Program-made: the position numbers and the translations under genes
From: Meandrina meandrites
Lineage: Eukaryota; Cnidaria; Anthozoa; Scleractinia; Meandrinidae
DNA length: 64,000 nucleotides
Assembly: GCA_963693305.1 (NCBI GenBank)
Contig: OY855913.1
Coordinates: 24,114,114-24,178,113 of the forward strand
Reading direction: 5' to 3'
Shown here: piece by piece, positions 53,896 through 64,000 of the stretch
Position numbering within the stretch: position 1 is the first letter of the stretch
How the letters are laid out: the number at the start of each line of letters is the position of its first letter
Notes under the pieces: model-generated
Database searches by the model: none
Seen by the model: only the letters and a program-made list of their open reading frames with translations
What the model was told of the DNA's origin: nothing

Positions 53896-56800
53896 ATGCT
53901 GCTATAAAAGCCACTTACGGTACAACATCGTCATCAGTTGCCATGGTAACTTAAAAAGCGACCAAACATACCCTACATTTTCACATTTTAAAGCCGGTAA
54001 TATCAAATATAATACGTTGTAAAAGTTACTATTTTTATTTTATTTTCATTTTTTTTTTCATGACCTAAAAGGAACATTTTGACCAAACGAATTTATTTTT
54101 TTTCTCGAGAAAATTCTTGAGCATGTTTTCATAACAAAAGTTGTTTGTGAGTGGCTTAGTCAGAAAGTCGGGAGTATTTTTTCTATAGTTAATCCAATAT
54201 TCTTGTAGTCACATAAGGGGATACAGTCCTAACACAAATGTTATTTATTGCAATTGGCACTTGGGAAAGACTTCGAAATTACGGGAAACCATTCATAAGT
54301 CATTACAAGAACATGATTTACACGAGAAGACCTCAAACGGCGATTTTTAATCCATGTTACACAAGGCAATATTTAACGCAACATTGTTGCGACAAGAGTC
54401 TGTTATACGCGTACGTAACGATTTTTAACGCAATGCTTTTGAAAGCAGTTTAGTGCGATATCGATTATTAACGCAAAGGTGTTTCATTAAAATCGGCTCG
54501 TGTTACATTACCGTTAGTTCATTATAATAAAAACATTACAATATGTTATATTGTAATATTTGTTTTCCTGGTTCGTCATTTCGTTCATTCATTATACACA
54601 TGGCACCTCACGTGATAAGGAAGTGGAAAAATTACGCCGTCATTGTTATATTTAATACTGACTGTGGTAGCCTGCGAGCGTTTCCATAATGAAAGCTTGC
54701 TCTCGGGCTATTGATGCGGTATCTACACTACAGCGATTGGCTTGTCAAGATCACGGAACTCTTTAAGTCATGCAGACGAAACAAATACTCAAGCGTGGAT
54801 AGCCAGACAATTTACTTTCAGTTTTATTGTTTCCAGAAGATTGAGGTGTTACTAAGGACACCAAACAAAAGATGCACTATGTTTCGTTTGGGAGAAAGAC
54901 TGGCGCGTGTAAAGAATCCACCTGTTACGGAGTTTGTTTTCGGGATTGTAGTAAACAACTTTTGTGATGCCATCTTGCGTACGTGCGAAGATGCAGACCA
55001 AAGCGCTCCATGTGAATAACACAGAACCTATCGAAGTTATTCCACCGTGCTCATGATGACAGCCAGAAAAACCCGTGCGTCAGTCAATTCACGCACTGTT
55101 GCAAGCCTAGGAAAATTTAAATTTTTCATCATGCTACCCTGGACAAGTTGAGCATAAGCCGGAAGCGAGCGAAAAATATGGTCAAGAGGTGAGCGAGTGA
55201 GAACTCATTGACTCATTGAAAAGCACTGAGGCAAATTTATTTCGTAAATCTTCCTGTGACATTTTTGACGCTTGTTTTTGAGTGTTTTGTAGTCTAACTG
55301 AATTGCGTGATGTTCAAAATCATTTTTAAAGCTTCTAGTAAAAAAATATATATTTTAATATAACGCAAAAAACTCGATTAAAAAGAAAATTTCACAAAAA
55401 ATAACCCGAACGTTTTTATTGACGCAGGTAAAATTTTCATATCAGTGAACACCGAAAATTAACGTGACAAATAAGTCGTTAAAGGGCCTAGGGGCGTTGC
55501 TATTTGAAGGTCATCGTGACGTTTTATTTTTATTCAATATTTTTTTTCTGGCAAACCTGTCGCGTACAAGTTGCATAAAGAAACAATTATGCATGACAGG
55601 CGTTTGCGTCAAATTTATTATTCCACAATAAAGTGGGATTGAATTTCTTTCTTCCTTACCAGAAATTATGAAAAAAAAAAAAGGTTTGATCCGATTTTCG
55701 GTTGATATGTGGTTTAGCGTGCGGAAATGAAAATTGAACAAGGGGAAATAAATTCAGTTTTCAGTGCGATATTCAATTAATGAAATATACTTGTACTAGA
55801 TCATTTCTACCATAAATGGTCATGAAATAAGCAATTATCTGGCCGTTGTCAAAGTCAAATTCTTTTTCGCTTCGTTTAACTTTAATCGTGTGTGATTGAC
55901 AGACTGACCGAAGAGCTAACAATTAATATGCGCATAAATTATAGCAGTTTCCAAAATATTGACACGGCTTTCCACTTCGGATTAGCAAATCAGAACTTCC
56001 CATTACGGGAATATAATAAGCTTAGAATCAGTGAATTGTGGCTTTAGCATACGTTGTTGAAAAGCGTTGCAACTGGTGTTACAAGTGGGGAGACTTGATT
56101 TCACGACCCACGTTAAGCTTCACGACTGTTTTATGCGAGTGGCAATGGCATAATTTATGAGTGATTCACACCACTGGGCGATGAACCCGGTGGCACTGGG
56201 ATTTCAAAATATTGTTATTCACAGCGATTAGCTGACCTGAGCACCGCACTCAAGTCCAGTATGTGTTAGTATAAAAGTGCTCGGAGACACAGGCCGACAT
56301 GTCCACTGGCAATCGTGGGATTTTGCAAGTCTTTCGTCGGGCCGCAAAGAAAGCCAAGAATTTCCGACTCTTTACGAAAAGGTACGTGTTCGTGAATAAC
56401 AAATAGATCTGCGCGAAGCTCGAATCGTGCTCCGCTGTAACACGTCTTAGCAAAACTATTTTGATTTCCCTGCGTTTGTAGGTGTTGCAGACCGCAATCA
56501 GAGCATGCCTTCGGAAACATTTCTTCGCTACATTTACGATCGGACGCGTAAACACGCTATAGGGGTCTCTGTCGCTTTGAAAACAGCGAGCGATTGAGCT
56601 GAACAAGGCGCTGAATTTTAACTCTCGCTTTGAAAATCAAAGCTAAAGATCAAATACGGCATGCATGTAAAAAGTTGAAAAATTTCCTTTTATAGTCAAG
56701 GGTTCATATACTATTGCATTGCTAAAAAATTGTCTCTTTGTCATGTGAAAACTTGTTCATTTCCTTAGCCGGTTTTACGACGTTACTCGGGTTCAGAAAT

Positions 56801-57760
56801 AGGATTCTGTAATTACAGGTTTATTTCCTTTGTTTCGGTTTGTTTATATCTGCCAATGATTTACGATCGAAAGCTTGGATTTATATCTGATTTAGCATAA
56901 CAAGCGTAACAACAGATCGATAGATGCAACACCCAAACATGAATTAAAACATAGTAATACTCGCATTGATCGGTATCTGCAGTTTTCCAGGAGTATTTCA
57001 CGATCGAACGACAAATTCGCCGATATAAAGGGTCAAAGAATTCAGAGAAAGGTCACCAAGTGTTTTATCGCACAACATGTTGTATAATTTTCAAAGGGCT
57101 GCTTTGTATTGTACATTAACCGCGTAACGAAATTTCATCAAAGGATTGGTCTTTATATCCCATAAAATACTTCGCGCGCGTTTCGTCGCGCGACGCTCGA
57201 GGGTCAGTGCTGACCTTGGCGTAAATAAACAAGCTTTAGTTTGAAATCGCGAAGCAAACTGCATTTAAATGGCTTCTCATTGCTATGTTATTTTTAGTTT
57301 GTTCACTTTGATATTACACACAGAATTGAAGTGATTTTGCAAGGAAGAAATATCTTCTGCTTCAATGGGTACATTATGCCATCGAAAGCGTTACTTCACC
57401 AATAGACACGCACGCAGTGTTTACATTTGTCAGTAAATGTTTTTTCACTTTCCAGTTATTGTTTACTTTACTGACAAAAGATTGCTTCCTGACATAATTA
57501 AAAGTTTTCCGGCCACTGGTTGACTGCCAAAATTGCGTCACAGCACATTGATTATAATAATTACGTTTACATGATGGAATTTGTCACGCAAGGACTTCTT
57601 AAAAATCATCTCCAACTAATTTCCTGAAAACTGACAAAATCGTTGTACAAACAACCTTTCATTTTTAATAAGACATCAATGCCATTCAGAGGCAAATCGA
57701 ATATTGTTATTTACTTTCAGTCGGTTAAATATATCAAGTGTACAGATCGAATAAATGAAA

Positions 57761-58050
57761 GGCGCGGTGGCCTCAGTGCGCTGGACTCCGGATCGGGCGG
57801 TCCGGGTTCAAGCCCTGGCCGGGGCACTGCGTTGTGTTCTTGGGCAAGACCCTTTACTCTCATAGTGCCTCTCTCCATCCAGGTGTATGAAATAATGGAT
57901 ACCGGCGAATTTACTGCTGGGGGTAACCCTGCGATGGACTAGCATCCCATCCAGGGAGGAGTAGAAATACTCCTAGTCGCTTCATGCTACGGATACCGGG
58001 ATAAGCTCCGGCCTGATGGGCCACTAGGCTCGTATGCAGACTTTACCTTA
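57761..58050 (+). mobile_element. tRNA-derived SINE, full length
   Basis: The head has GGCGCGGTGGCCTCAGTGCG and the B box GGGTTCAAGCCC. The body has CTCTCTCCATCCAGGTGTAT and GATGGACTAGCATCCCATCC, and the end GGGCCACTAGGCTCG. Flanked by TACAGATCGAATA at about 57741 and 58058, a likely 13-bp target duplication. Confidence 0.85.
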
Positions 58051-59676
58051 CAGATCTTACAGATCGAATAGACTGTAAAACTTTTAAACATGCCCAATCC
58101 AAGAAGTGAACTAAAAAGACCATGCTGACAAATAGTTTCTTTTGTTTTATGAAACGAAAATTCGTAAGAAAAAAACAAACAGAAAGAAGTGGGAAAGCGG
58201 ACTGCAAGCTGGTGTATTTTACGTTTACATGTGACTACAGCCCCCACCCTCCTCCTCCTCGTCCGGTCCGTCTCCTCAGAGTACATCATTCCAACCGCGC
58301 GAGAAAAGACTGGTACCTAATGTAACCGGTTATCTTAGCCACAAAATCAAGGTCACCAATTTAAAATCATTCTTAGCATAGCTTAATATATTTTCTTCTT
58401 TTTGCTCATTGCGCATTCACCGTCTGTGTAACGACTGATGACAAACCGCACAATGGAGCGATAAGACACGTCTCTGTACCGCGCGATTCGCTTGCTACCG
58501 TACATGGTATTTCTGTGAGTGTATTGCGCGCTGATTTTGAAGCATTACCCGTCCGGAACAGCACACTAAATGTTTAGTGGAATTCATGGTGGAATTCTAA
58601 CAATCTCACCTTTCCGGTAAAACAAATATAACAGCCGCGGTTATTAAATTGAGCTGTTAGTTTTCCGCTAAATGGCGACACTGGAGCAGCATTGCAACTA
58701 CAAAATGAGAGGAGAAGGAAGAACAACTTCCGAGCGTTTTCTGGAAAGGAAATAGAACAAAAATCCAAAGACTTTTAACGCCCTTCTCGTGTTTCATCCG
58801 TAAGGATGCATTTTTGGTGTTTTTGGCCAAGTGTGGAGATGAAAAGCCCTAACAAGCTATGGCTTTTTAATTTGTCCAGTTTTGACAAAGTATAGTATTT
58901 CATTTGTTTTTCTGAAATTTGAAACCTCGTTAAATAATTTTGGTTTTAAAATACCGTGACCGCTCGTTTTGTGCTCGGAATCTAGTTTGCAATATTTTCT
59001 TTTTCACGTAGACGATATTCGAGCTGGCACTAGAAGCTTCAATTTGTGTCATTTCAAGTACCCTCCAAGGCAATTGTCACGTGCAAATGTTTTTGACATA
59101 CCGCAGAAGTTGGTCTAAAGTACGCTAAGAAAAATACCAGACAACTTGTCCATGAATCTTATGTGGGTGTACAGCCTCTTAAATTTACAAATACTGATTA
59201 TACGCAAATTTTTGTTGGCTTAAAACTATTGTTTCTTGTGGTCGAAAGATCCTTTTCCTGTCGTCTGACGTTAGCACGTGGGCAATTGTGAAATGACAAG
59301 GTCATGTCACGCCGACTTCCGGTGGGCGAATTCAGTCAAGCGTGCTGCTGTTCGCCGGTTCGGAGTGGTCCTCTTGTCGCTGGCAATTCTTATTCATAAA
59401 TGGCAGGAAAGGCATCATGCGGCACCTAACTTTACTCTCCAGGACCTTCAACGATTTATTGTTCGGGTAAGGTGGTATAAAATAACGCGAAAAATGACTA
59501 AAAATCGCCGCAAAAACGAGACTTTTGCGGGAACGAGGCTTGACAATATTACCCATGCGCAGTGGCTGCCAAATCTTTTATTTTCGTCTTTGGGGTTTTC
59601 GTAGTGAATTTGATCACTGAAGTCGAAGCACTTTGCAGTTGTAGCACTGTTAACTGTGTGATATACTTGGTCCAAT

Positions 59677-59742
59677 ATGTCCTTAGTGACTGTTTTGAGG
59701 TCTCCATCGACATCGGGGAGTACTAGCTTGGGCACGGATTCG
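59677..59742 (+). CDS. Unrecognised gene, exon 1
   Basis: 22 codons from ATG, donor GTAAAT, phase 0. Ser/Thr-rich N-terminus. The competing minus-strand frame across this site lacks any family signature. Confidence 0.55.
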
Positions 59743-62700
59743 GTAAATTGCAGTTTTAATTATCGAACGCCTTTGTCGTTCTTGACAAGTTTGTATCTTA
59801 TCACGATCGCGTTTGATCACCGTGCAAGTAATTTCTGCCCTTTTGCCGATGTCTTGTTTGATTAATACACTTCTAGGACCTCGACGAAGATCAGGAAGAT
59901 AACTCACTAAATAGATCTCGAGCGTAAGTTATTTTTCTTAGTTTCTAACCTGTGAATCACAACTCGTCAAAACAATCATAACTTATTTGTCTGCATCTGT
60001 CAAGCGATCTTGCCCTGTGTTAATTTATATTGTTTTGCAGATCTATACATCGGCTCTGCTGTGAAGAAATTATACTGTTTCTTTGACGTTTTAAGCGTGC
60101 CAAGACCTGTTCTCCTTTTGTTACTTGTCTTGAATCTGAACAGTCTGGTTTCATTCAAATCACAGGCAAGGTTTCGCACCAAAAATTTGCTTCTTCCGCG
60201 ATGAGTTATTGCGTGCAAATCAGACACAATGTATGGCGAGTTTGACAATTTTTTCCTAATTTGCCTAAAAAAGCTTCCGAATTTTGCTTTTTCAACAATG
60301 TTAAACGTTATTTTTTCGTAAGAATTAATTTTGTGAGGTGAGGTTTTGTCACTTTATATTGGAAGTCAATTAAAAGATGAAAAGCATTCACTGCAGGAAG
60401 AGCTTGATGGGGTCACAAGTGATGAAAGATTGATACCGAGATAAACCTTTAACACAGCGGAATTTGAACCAAAATAACTGCACAATTTGACAAAAATAGA
60501 AAATGTATTCTATAATAATTTTATTCTGGCCAAAGACATTTTGTTTTGATTGATAGCATCAGTGTCTCGCCTAATCAATGCTTGTGACAAAATTAGAATC
60601 AAAGCTTCCTACATTTCTTTGTTTGTAGAAGTTGGTATGCCGTGCATGTACATAGAGAGTAAATGTATTGATGTCCTCCTTGCAGATATTTTTATGCACA
60701 TTTCTTAGATAATTATATTTAGGTTTCATTATACCAGACGTACCTTTGATTGGTCAATAAGCGCTGGACTGTTGTACTGGTTTATAAACCACACGGAAAT
60801 TGTAATCATTTCATAAAGGCAACAGACCATGTTTTTTCTTTGTTTTCTCACAATGATTTATCTGCACAATAAAGCATTTGGGATGCGTGGAAGAACATGT
60901 AAAAAGTTTGTGCTATAAATCAGTTGCATTTGGCACGTGATTTACATAATTATGCAGTTTCTCATGAAATTTCTTCTGTGCAAAATCTCGCGTGGCTTTT
61001 TGTGCTACCAAACCATGGCAAAACGCATGCTCTGTTGCATATTAAGTATGTTTGTACTAACTGCTTTTTGGTAGCAAAGCTAAACATTTCACAGCCTGCA
61101 CGGTAACAGGCGCAATAAAAATGATCTGTGTTGGACAAGTAAAAGAAATTTGAAATTAGCACCTTGCCTAAGTTAATAAGCCCCCCTTGAAAAATGGCAA
61201 ATCTTTTGATAATGCTTTAATTACAAAGGATTAAGTAGTATTCACTAATTGTTGTTTTGATCCATTTGCGGTTAATTCTTTCTTCTTTGTCATGCAATCT
61301 GAAATTGCTGCAATCAGTTTCAGCGTTCCAAAATAGCATTTGCCTAAGTTGCTTTGAAGCCCTATAAAAATATTGGCTTTGTTGAGCATTTTGCAATGTT
61401 TGGAGTTCTTGTTAATTTACCTTTAATTTTGCTGAGCTTGTTTAAGAATTAATTATGTTTGGTATTTTCCCAAACTTGATAAAAGATTATTGTTTTGATT
61501 TAGGACCACACATTGAAAGAAATTCAAATGATTATCATCCCTGAAAAATAGTAATAATATTTTAACAGTTACTGTAGCGTTCATAATCTCAATCCTGTCA
61601 TAGCTGGACATCTTTATTCTAATACAGTTGAATCCCGATAACTCGAACCCTCGATAACTCGAACCCTTTTTGATTCCCCTCCAGGTCATTTTCTTACTTA
61701 TTTTACCCTCGATAACTCGAACCCACAATAACTCAAACCTTTTTCGGTTTCCCTTGAAGGTTCGAGTTATCGGCATTCAACTGAAGTGTCAAACACTATC
61801 CATTGGCATCTAACTTACACGTATAATTGATACACAAAGTATCAACTGAGGTGCAATAAAGAAAATAATCCCTTCAGTTATTCAATCAACAATCTTGTAT
61901 CTGAAGTCGCTGTATGTGTTTGACTCTTATCTTGTTGCTTGTTTCAGGTCAAGTTTTGAAGGATTCTTTGCATCCAAAGGAGCAGCATATGCCTTGCCCG
62001 ATGGAGACTTTGCTCGGCAGGCTACCAAACATGGAGGTAGAAAAGGATCGTGATAATCTTTGTTATGAAAATCAAATTTGTATAATTTGCAGTTCCAGAA
62101 ATTATCCATACCCACCCCATGGAAGGTCAATGGAAATTCCAAGGGGGTGGGGCATCTCAAAAGCCAAATTTTTAGAAGGAACATATGGAGCTTAACTGGA
62201 AATTCCAGAGGGGTGGGGGGATTCAAACCAAAAAGCCTTCCGTGGAAGGGGTATGGATATTTTCTGGAACAACACAATGGCCATAAAAAAATAAACAGAG
62301 AAGGGAAGATGTCCAAGGCTGTGCTCTAAGGAAAATTACAAGGAGCCCAAAGGTTCCGAACTATGAGATCCAGGGTGCCCAGCATAAAGCTTATATGAAA
62401 GAAATAAGATTATCTGGTCACCCAAAGGCAAACGTTAGTCGCCTGAGGCACCTGGGCGCCCTTAGGTTACAGTGCACAATGCACCATGGTTAGGGTAATA
62501 AACATGCTAGCTAGTAGTTTTCCTCTCAACATGGCATCACTTGTTGATGATCAGCTCGCTCTCTGTCGAGAAACCTAACTCAATTAAGCATCTAAATATA
62601 AGTATAATAAATATAATGACAGTTATATAACTTTATTATATAAACTGCAGTGGTATAGCGAGTGGTAGTAAATGGAGAAAAATGGTTTCACACATGTGTG

Positions 62701-63172
62701 GATAAAAATAGTATCCACACATGTGTGATATCATTTTTTACCAATCAGCTCACAGAGTTTGCCATGTTACTATGCTCAATGGGCCAAGGTTTATCGATAT
62801 TAAGTCGAAACATCTTCGGATCTCCCTCGGCAATCTTCGGGAATCTTCGGAAATTTTCGGAAAACTTCGGAAAATGTTCAGAAACATTTGTATGACTACC
62901 GGACAACATTTTCAAAATCTTCGGAAATCTTCGGGAAATGGTCGGAAATCTTCGGAAAATCGTCAAAAACCTCGTTATTAGTAGGTTTATAAAATAAACA
63001 GAACAATACATGGTTGCTTGGAGATACGAAATTTATCTTCTCGTGTTCAAATCGATATGTCACTCGTTCACTGCGCTCACTCGTGAGATACATGTATCGA
63101 GTTGAACACTCGAAGATGAATTTCATATCTCCGCACAACCATGTATTATCCTCTATCTATTTAATGATTATA

Positions 63173-63222
<50 letters not shown>

Positions 63223-63324
63223 GTAATATTTTTTTGTATTTTCATTATTTTTATTTCAGGCGAAATGCAATTGCACTTACAGGCAATGGTCAACTTGTTA
63301 CGGGACGAAGATGTTCTGCGACTT
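59677..63324 (+). CDS. 5' part of an unrecognised gene (continues beyond window)
   Basis: Four exons join in phase: 59677-59742 (ATG start), 59877-59923, 61948-62036 and 63260-63324, followed by donor GTAAGA. The protein begins MSLVTVLRSPSTSGSTSLGT, continues with acidic and Ser/Arg-rich DLDEDQEDNSLNRSRA, then SSFEGFFASKGAAYALPDGD and EMQLHLQAMVNLLRDEDVLR. No signal peptide or membrane segment, so probably an intracellular protein. The last part looks helical. I do not recognise the family. The model rests on GT-AG sites, matching phases and the protein-like composition of each piece. Confidence 0.6.
59877..59923 (+). CDS. Unrecognised gene, exon 2
   Basis: 47 bp, acceptor ACTTCTAG, donor GTAAGT, phase 0 to phase 2. 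DLDEDQEDNSLNRSRA. Confidence 0.6.
59924..61947. other. Intron 2 of the unrecognised gene
   Basis: AT-rich; apart from the TIR element at 61626-61781 nothing was recognised. Confidence 0.45.
61626..61781. mobile_element. Small pogo/Tc1-like MITE
   Basis: Starts CAGTTGAATCCCGATAACTC and ends with the inverse of CAGTTGAATGCCGATAACTC, with internal copies of CGATAACTCGAACC. The CAGTTGAA-type ends and a TA on the left are typical of Tc1/mariner-pogo derivatives. Confidence 0.7.
61948..62036 (+). CDS. Unrecognised gene, exon 3
   Basis: 89 bp, acceptor TTGTTTCAG, donor GTAGAA, phase 2 to phase 1. SSFEGFFASKGAAYALPDGD, FARQATKHG. Confidence 0.65.
62092..62265. mobile_element. Palindromic MITE
   Basis: The left TTCCAGAAATTATCCATACC is mirrored by GGTATGGATATTTTCTGGAA on the right, with internal inverted blocks GGAAATTCCA and GGTGGGG. 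About 175 bp. Confidence 0.7.
62810..62965. repeat. Degenerate short-period repeat (AATCTTCGG)
   Basis: AATCTTCGG/AAACTTCGG units recur about a dozen times with spacers. A related decayed sequence lies near 13830-13945. Confidence 0.7.
63177..63222. repeat. (AAT)n microsatellite
   Basis: About 15 ATA/AAT triplets just before the acceptor of exon 4. Confidence 0.9.
63260..63324 (+). CDS. Unrecognised gene, exon 4
   Basis: 65 bp, acceptor TTATTTCAG, donor GTAAGA, phase 1 to phase 0. EMQLHLQAMVNLLRDEDVLR. Confidence 0.65.
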
Positions 63325-64000
63325 GTAAGACTGTGTTTAAGACTGTGTTTTCTGTTATGTACATGTTACTATGTACTGCAAACTCTAAGATTTTTTAAGT
63401 GATTAATTAACAGACTGCTTTATGTATATGGTGGATGGATGCCTGGGACATCCGGGAGAAGGGGGCGGGGGGGAAACACTGTGGTCAGCCAGACCCCCAG
63501 TTGGACTAATTATAAAGCTCTCATGGCTGGCAATCCCCGCGAAGGAACCATGAGCTCTCACACCCTAGCAACCGTCACACTGACTAGGTCAGTGGAAAGG
63601 AAGACAAAGGGGAGGGAGGGGAACTCATTCAACATACCACCATGATATGAGGGCCTGACAATATGCTGGGAGCGGGAGCATAGAAACCTGAGCCTGATAA
63701 GAGCTAGGAGCCACTGACCACTGAGACAGCTAACGGCACACTCGTTCTTGGTTAACTTGGTTAAATTGCATGCCATTTTACATGCCCACAAAGCAAACAT
63801 GACTCAGTTACCCAGTCACAACTAATGTAAGTATGTACAAGCATTCCTCAAACTCAAAATCATCTATTGCAAAATTTGTGCTTTCAGGCCTACATGACTG
63901 CACTTCTTGCCCATTTTGGGCACATTCTGGGGGGCGGGGCTTTTACATGTTATGGTTGAATTGCCCTTTTTTCAAACTGCCTCGTTTTGGGGTCTACATG
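63325..64000. other. Intron of the unrecognised gene to window end
   Basis: No further exon recognised before the window ends. Confidence 0.4.

Larger units (their letters stand above)
49832..59676. other. Intergenic, AT-rich and repeat-bearing
   Basis: No host gene recognised. Contains a poly-C run (50461-50479), a TTAA-flanked TIR element (50826-52576), a MITE (52642-52975), a partial SINE (53484-53600), a 24-bp tandem repeat (53820-53895) and a full SINE (57761-58050). Short open frames at 54711-55019, 56250-56606 and 58122-58325 resemble nothing I know. Confidence 0.45.

Noticed and set aside
54711..55019. Possible 102-residue protein
   Set aside because: No recognisable domain, signal or splice context; not distinguishable from chance.
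59448..59907. Minus-strand frames opposite the unrecognised gene
   Set aside because: They carry no family motif, and the plus strand gives a phase-consistent chain of exons across the same place.

Overview
The window is animal genomic DNA, most likely from an anthozoan cnidarian and probably a stony coral. It has split genes with short phase-consistent introns, AT-rich spacers, and many MITEs and tRNA-derived SINEs. Its heme-peroxidase, BCS1 and collagen/Ig/sushi proteins are of metazoan type. The species assignment is inference from overall character; no database was searched.

Layout. (1) 1668-6360, minus strand: a secreted animal heme peroxidase in five recognisable exons; the exon with the start codon was not found. 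(2) 11930-15463, minus strand: a complete four-exon BCS1 gene (mitochondrial AAA chaperone of complex III), 418 residues. (3) 16427-49831, plus strand: one very large gene that fills half the window and is divergent from BCS1. It encodes a type II membrane protein with a short N-terminal cytoplasmic tail, one membrane helix, a coiled-coil/acidic neck, and a long stalk built from a tandem array of small repeated exons. The stalk is followed by a collagen triple helix, three Ig domains, one sushi (CCP) domain and a C-terminal cysteine-rich domain like the D8C domain of uromodulin/GP2/OIT3. (4) 49832-59676: mostly repeats and unrecognised DNA. (5) 59677 to the window end, plus strand: the 5' part of an unrecognised gene, four exons so far.

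The main discovery is the array at 23659-36138. It holds 47 homologous mini-exons of about 81-102 bp, 44 of them intact. Every intact one starts and ends in phase 1, so any subset can be joined without changing frame. The unit reads about [15 protein letters not shown] + [18 protein letters not shown] and carries two N-glycosylation sequons that survive even where the middle residue varies. Joining every intact exon gives an open frame of 7005 bp (2334 residues). Clusters of GCATG, the RBFOX splicing motif, lie in the introns just before and just after the array. Three exon copies are dead or damaged: one has lost its acceptor AG, one has its donor split by a 1.18 kb foldback transposon, and one is truncated. 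A fourth has a poor donor. Block duplications show that the array is still changing by unequal exchange. Together this looks like a cassette array that could generate stalk-length or sequence diversity on a cell-surface adhesion or recognition protein. Whether it is alternatively spliced cannot be seen from DNA alone.

The long intron inside the Ig region (39947-46960) holds nested inverted-repeat DNA: outer arms of about 540 bp enclosing a palindromic element whose arms are 7-bp satellites.
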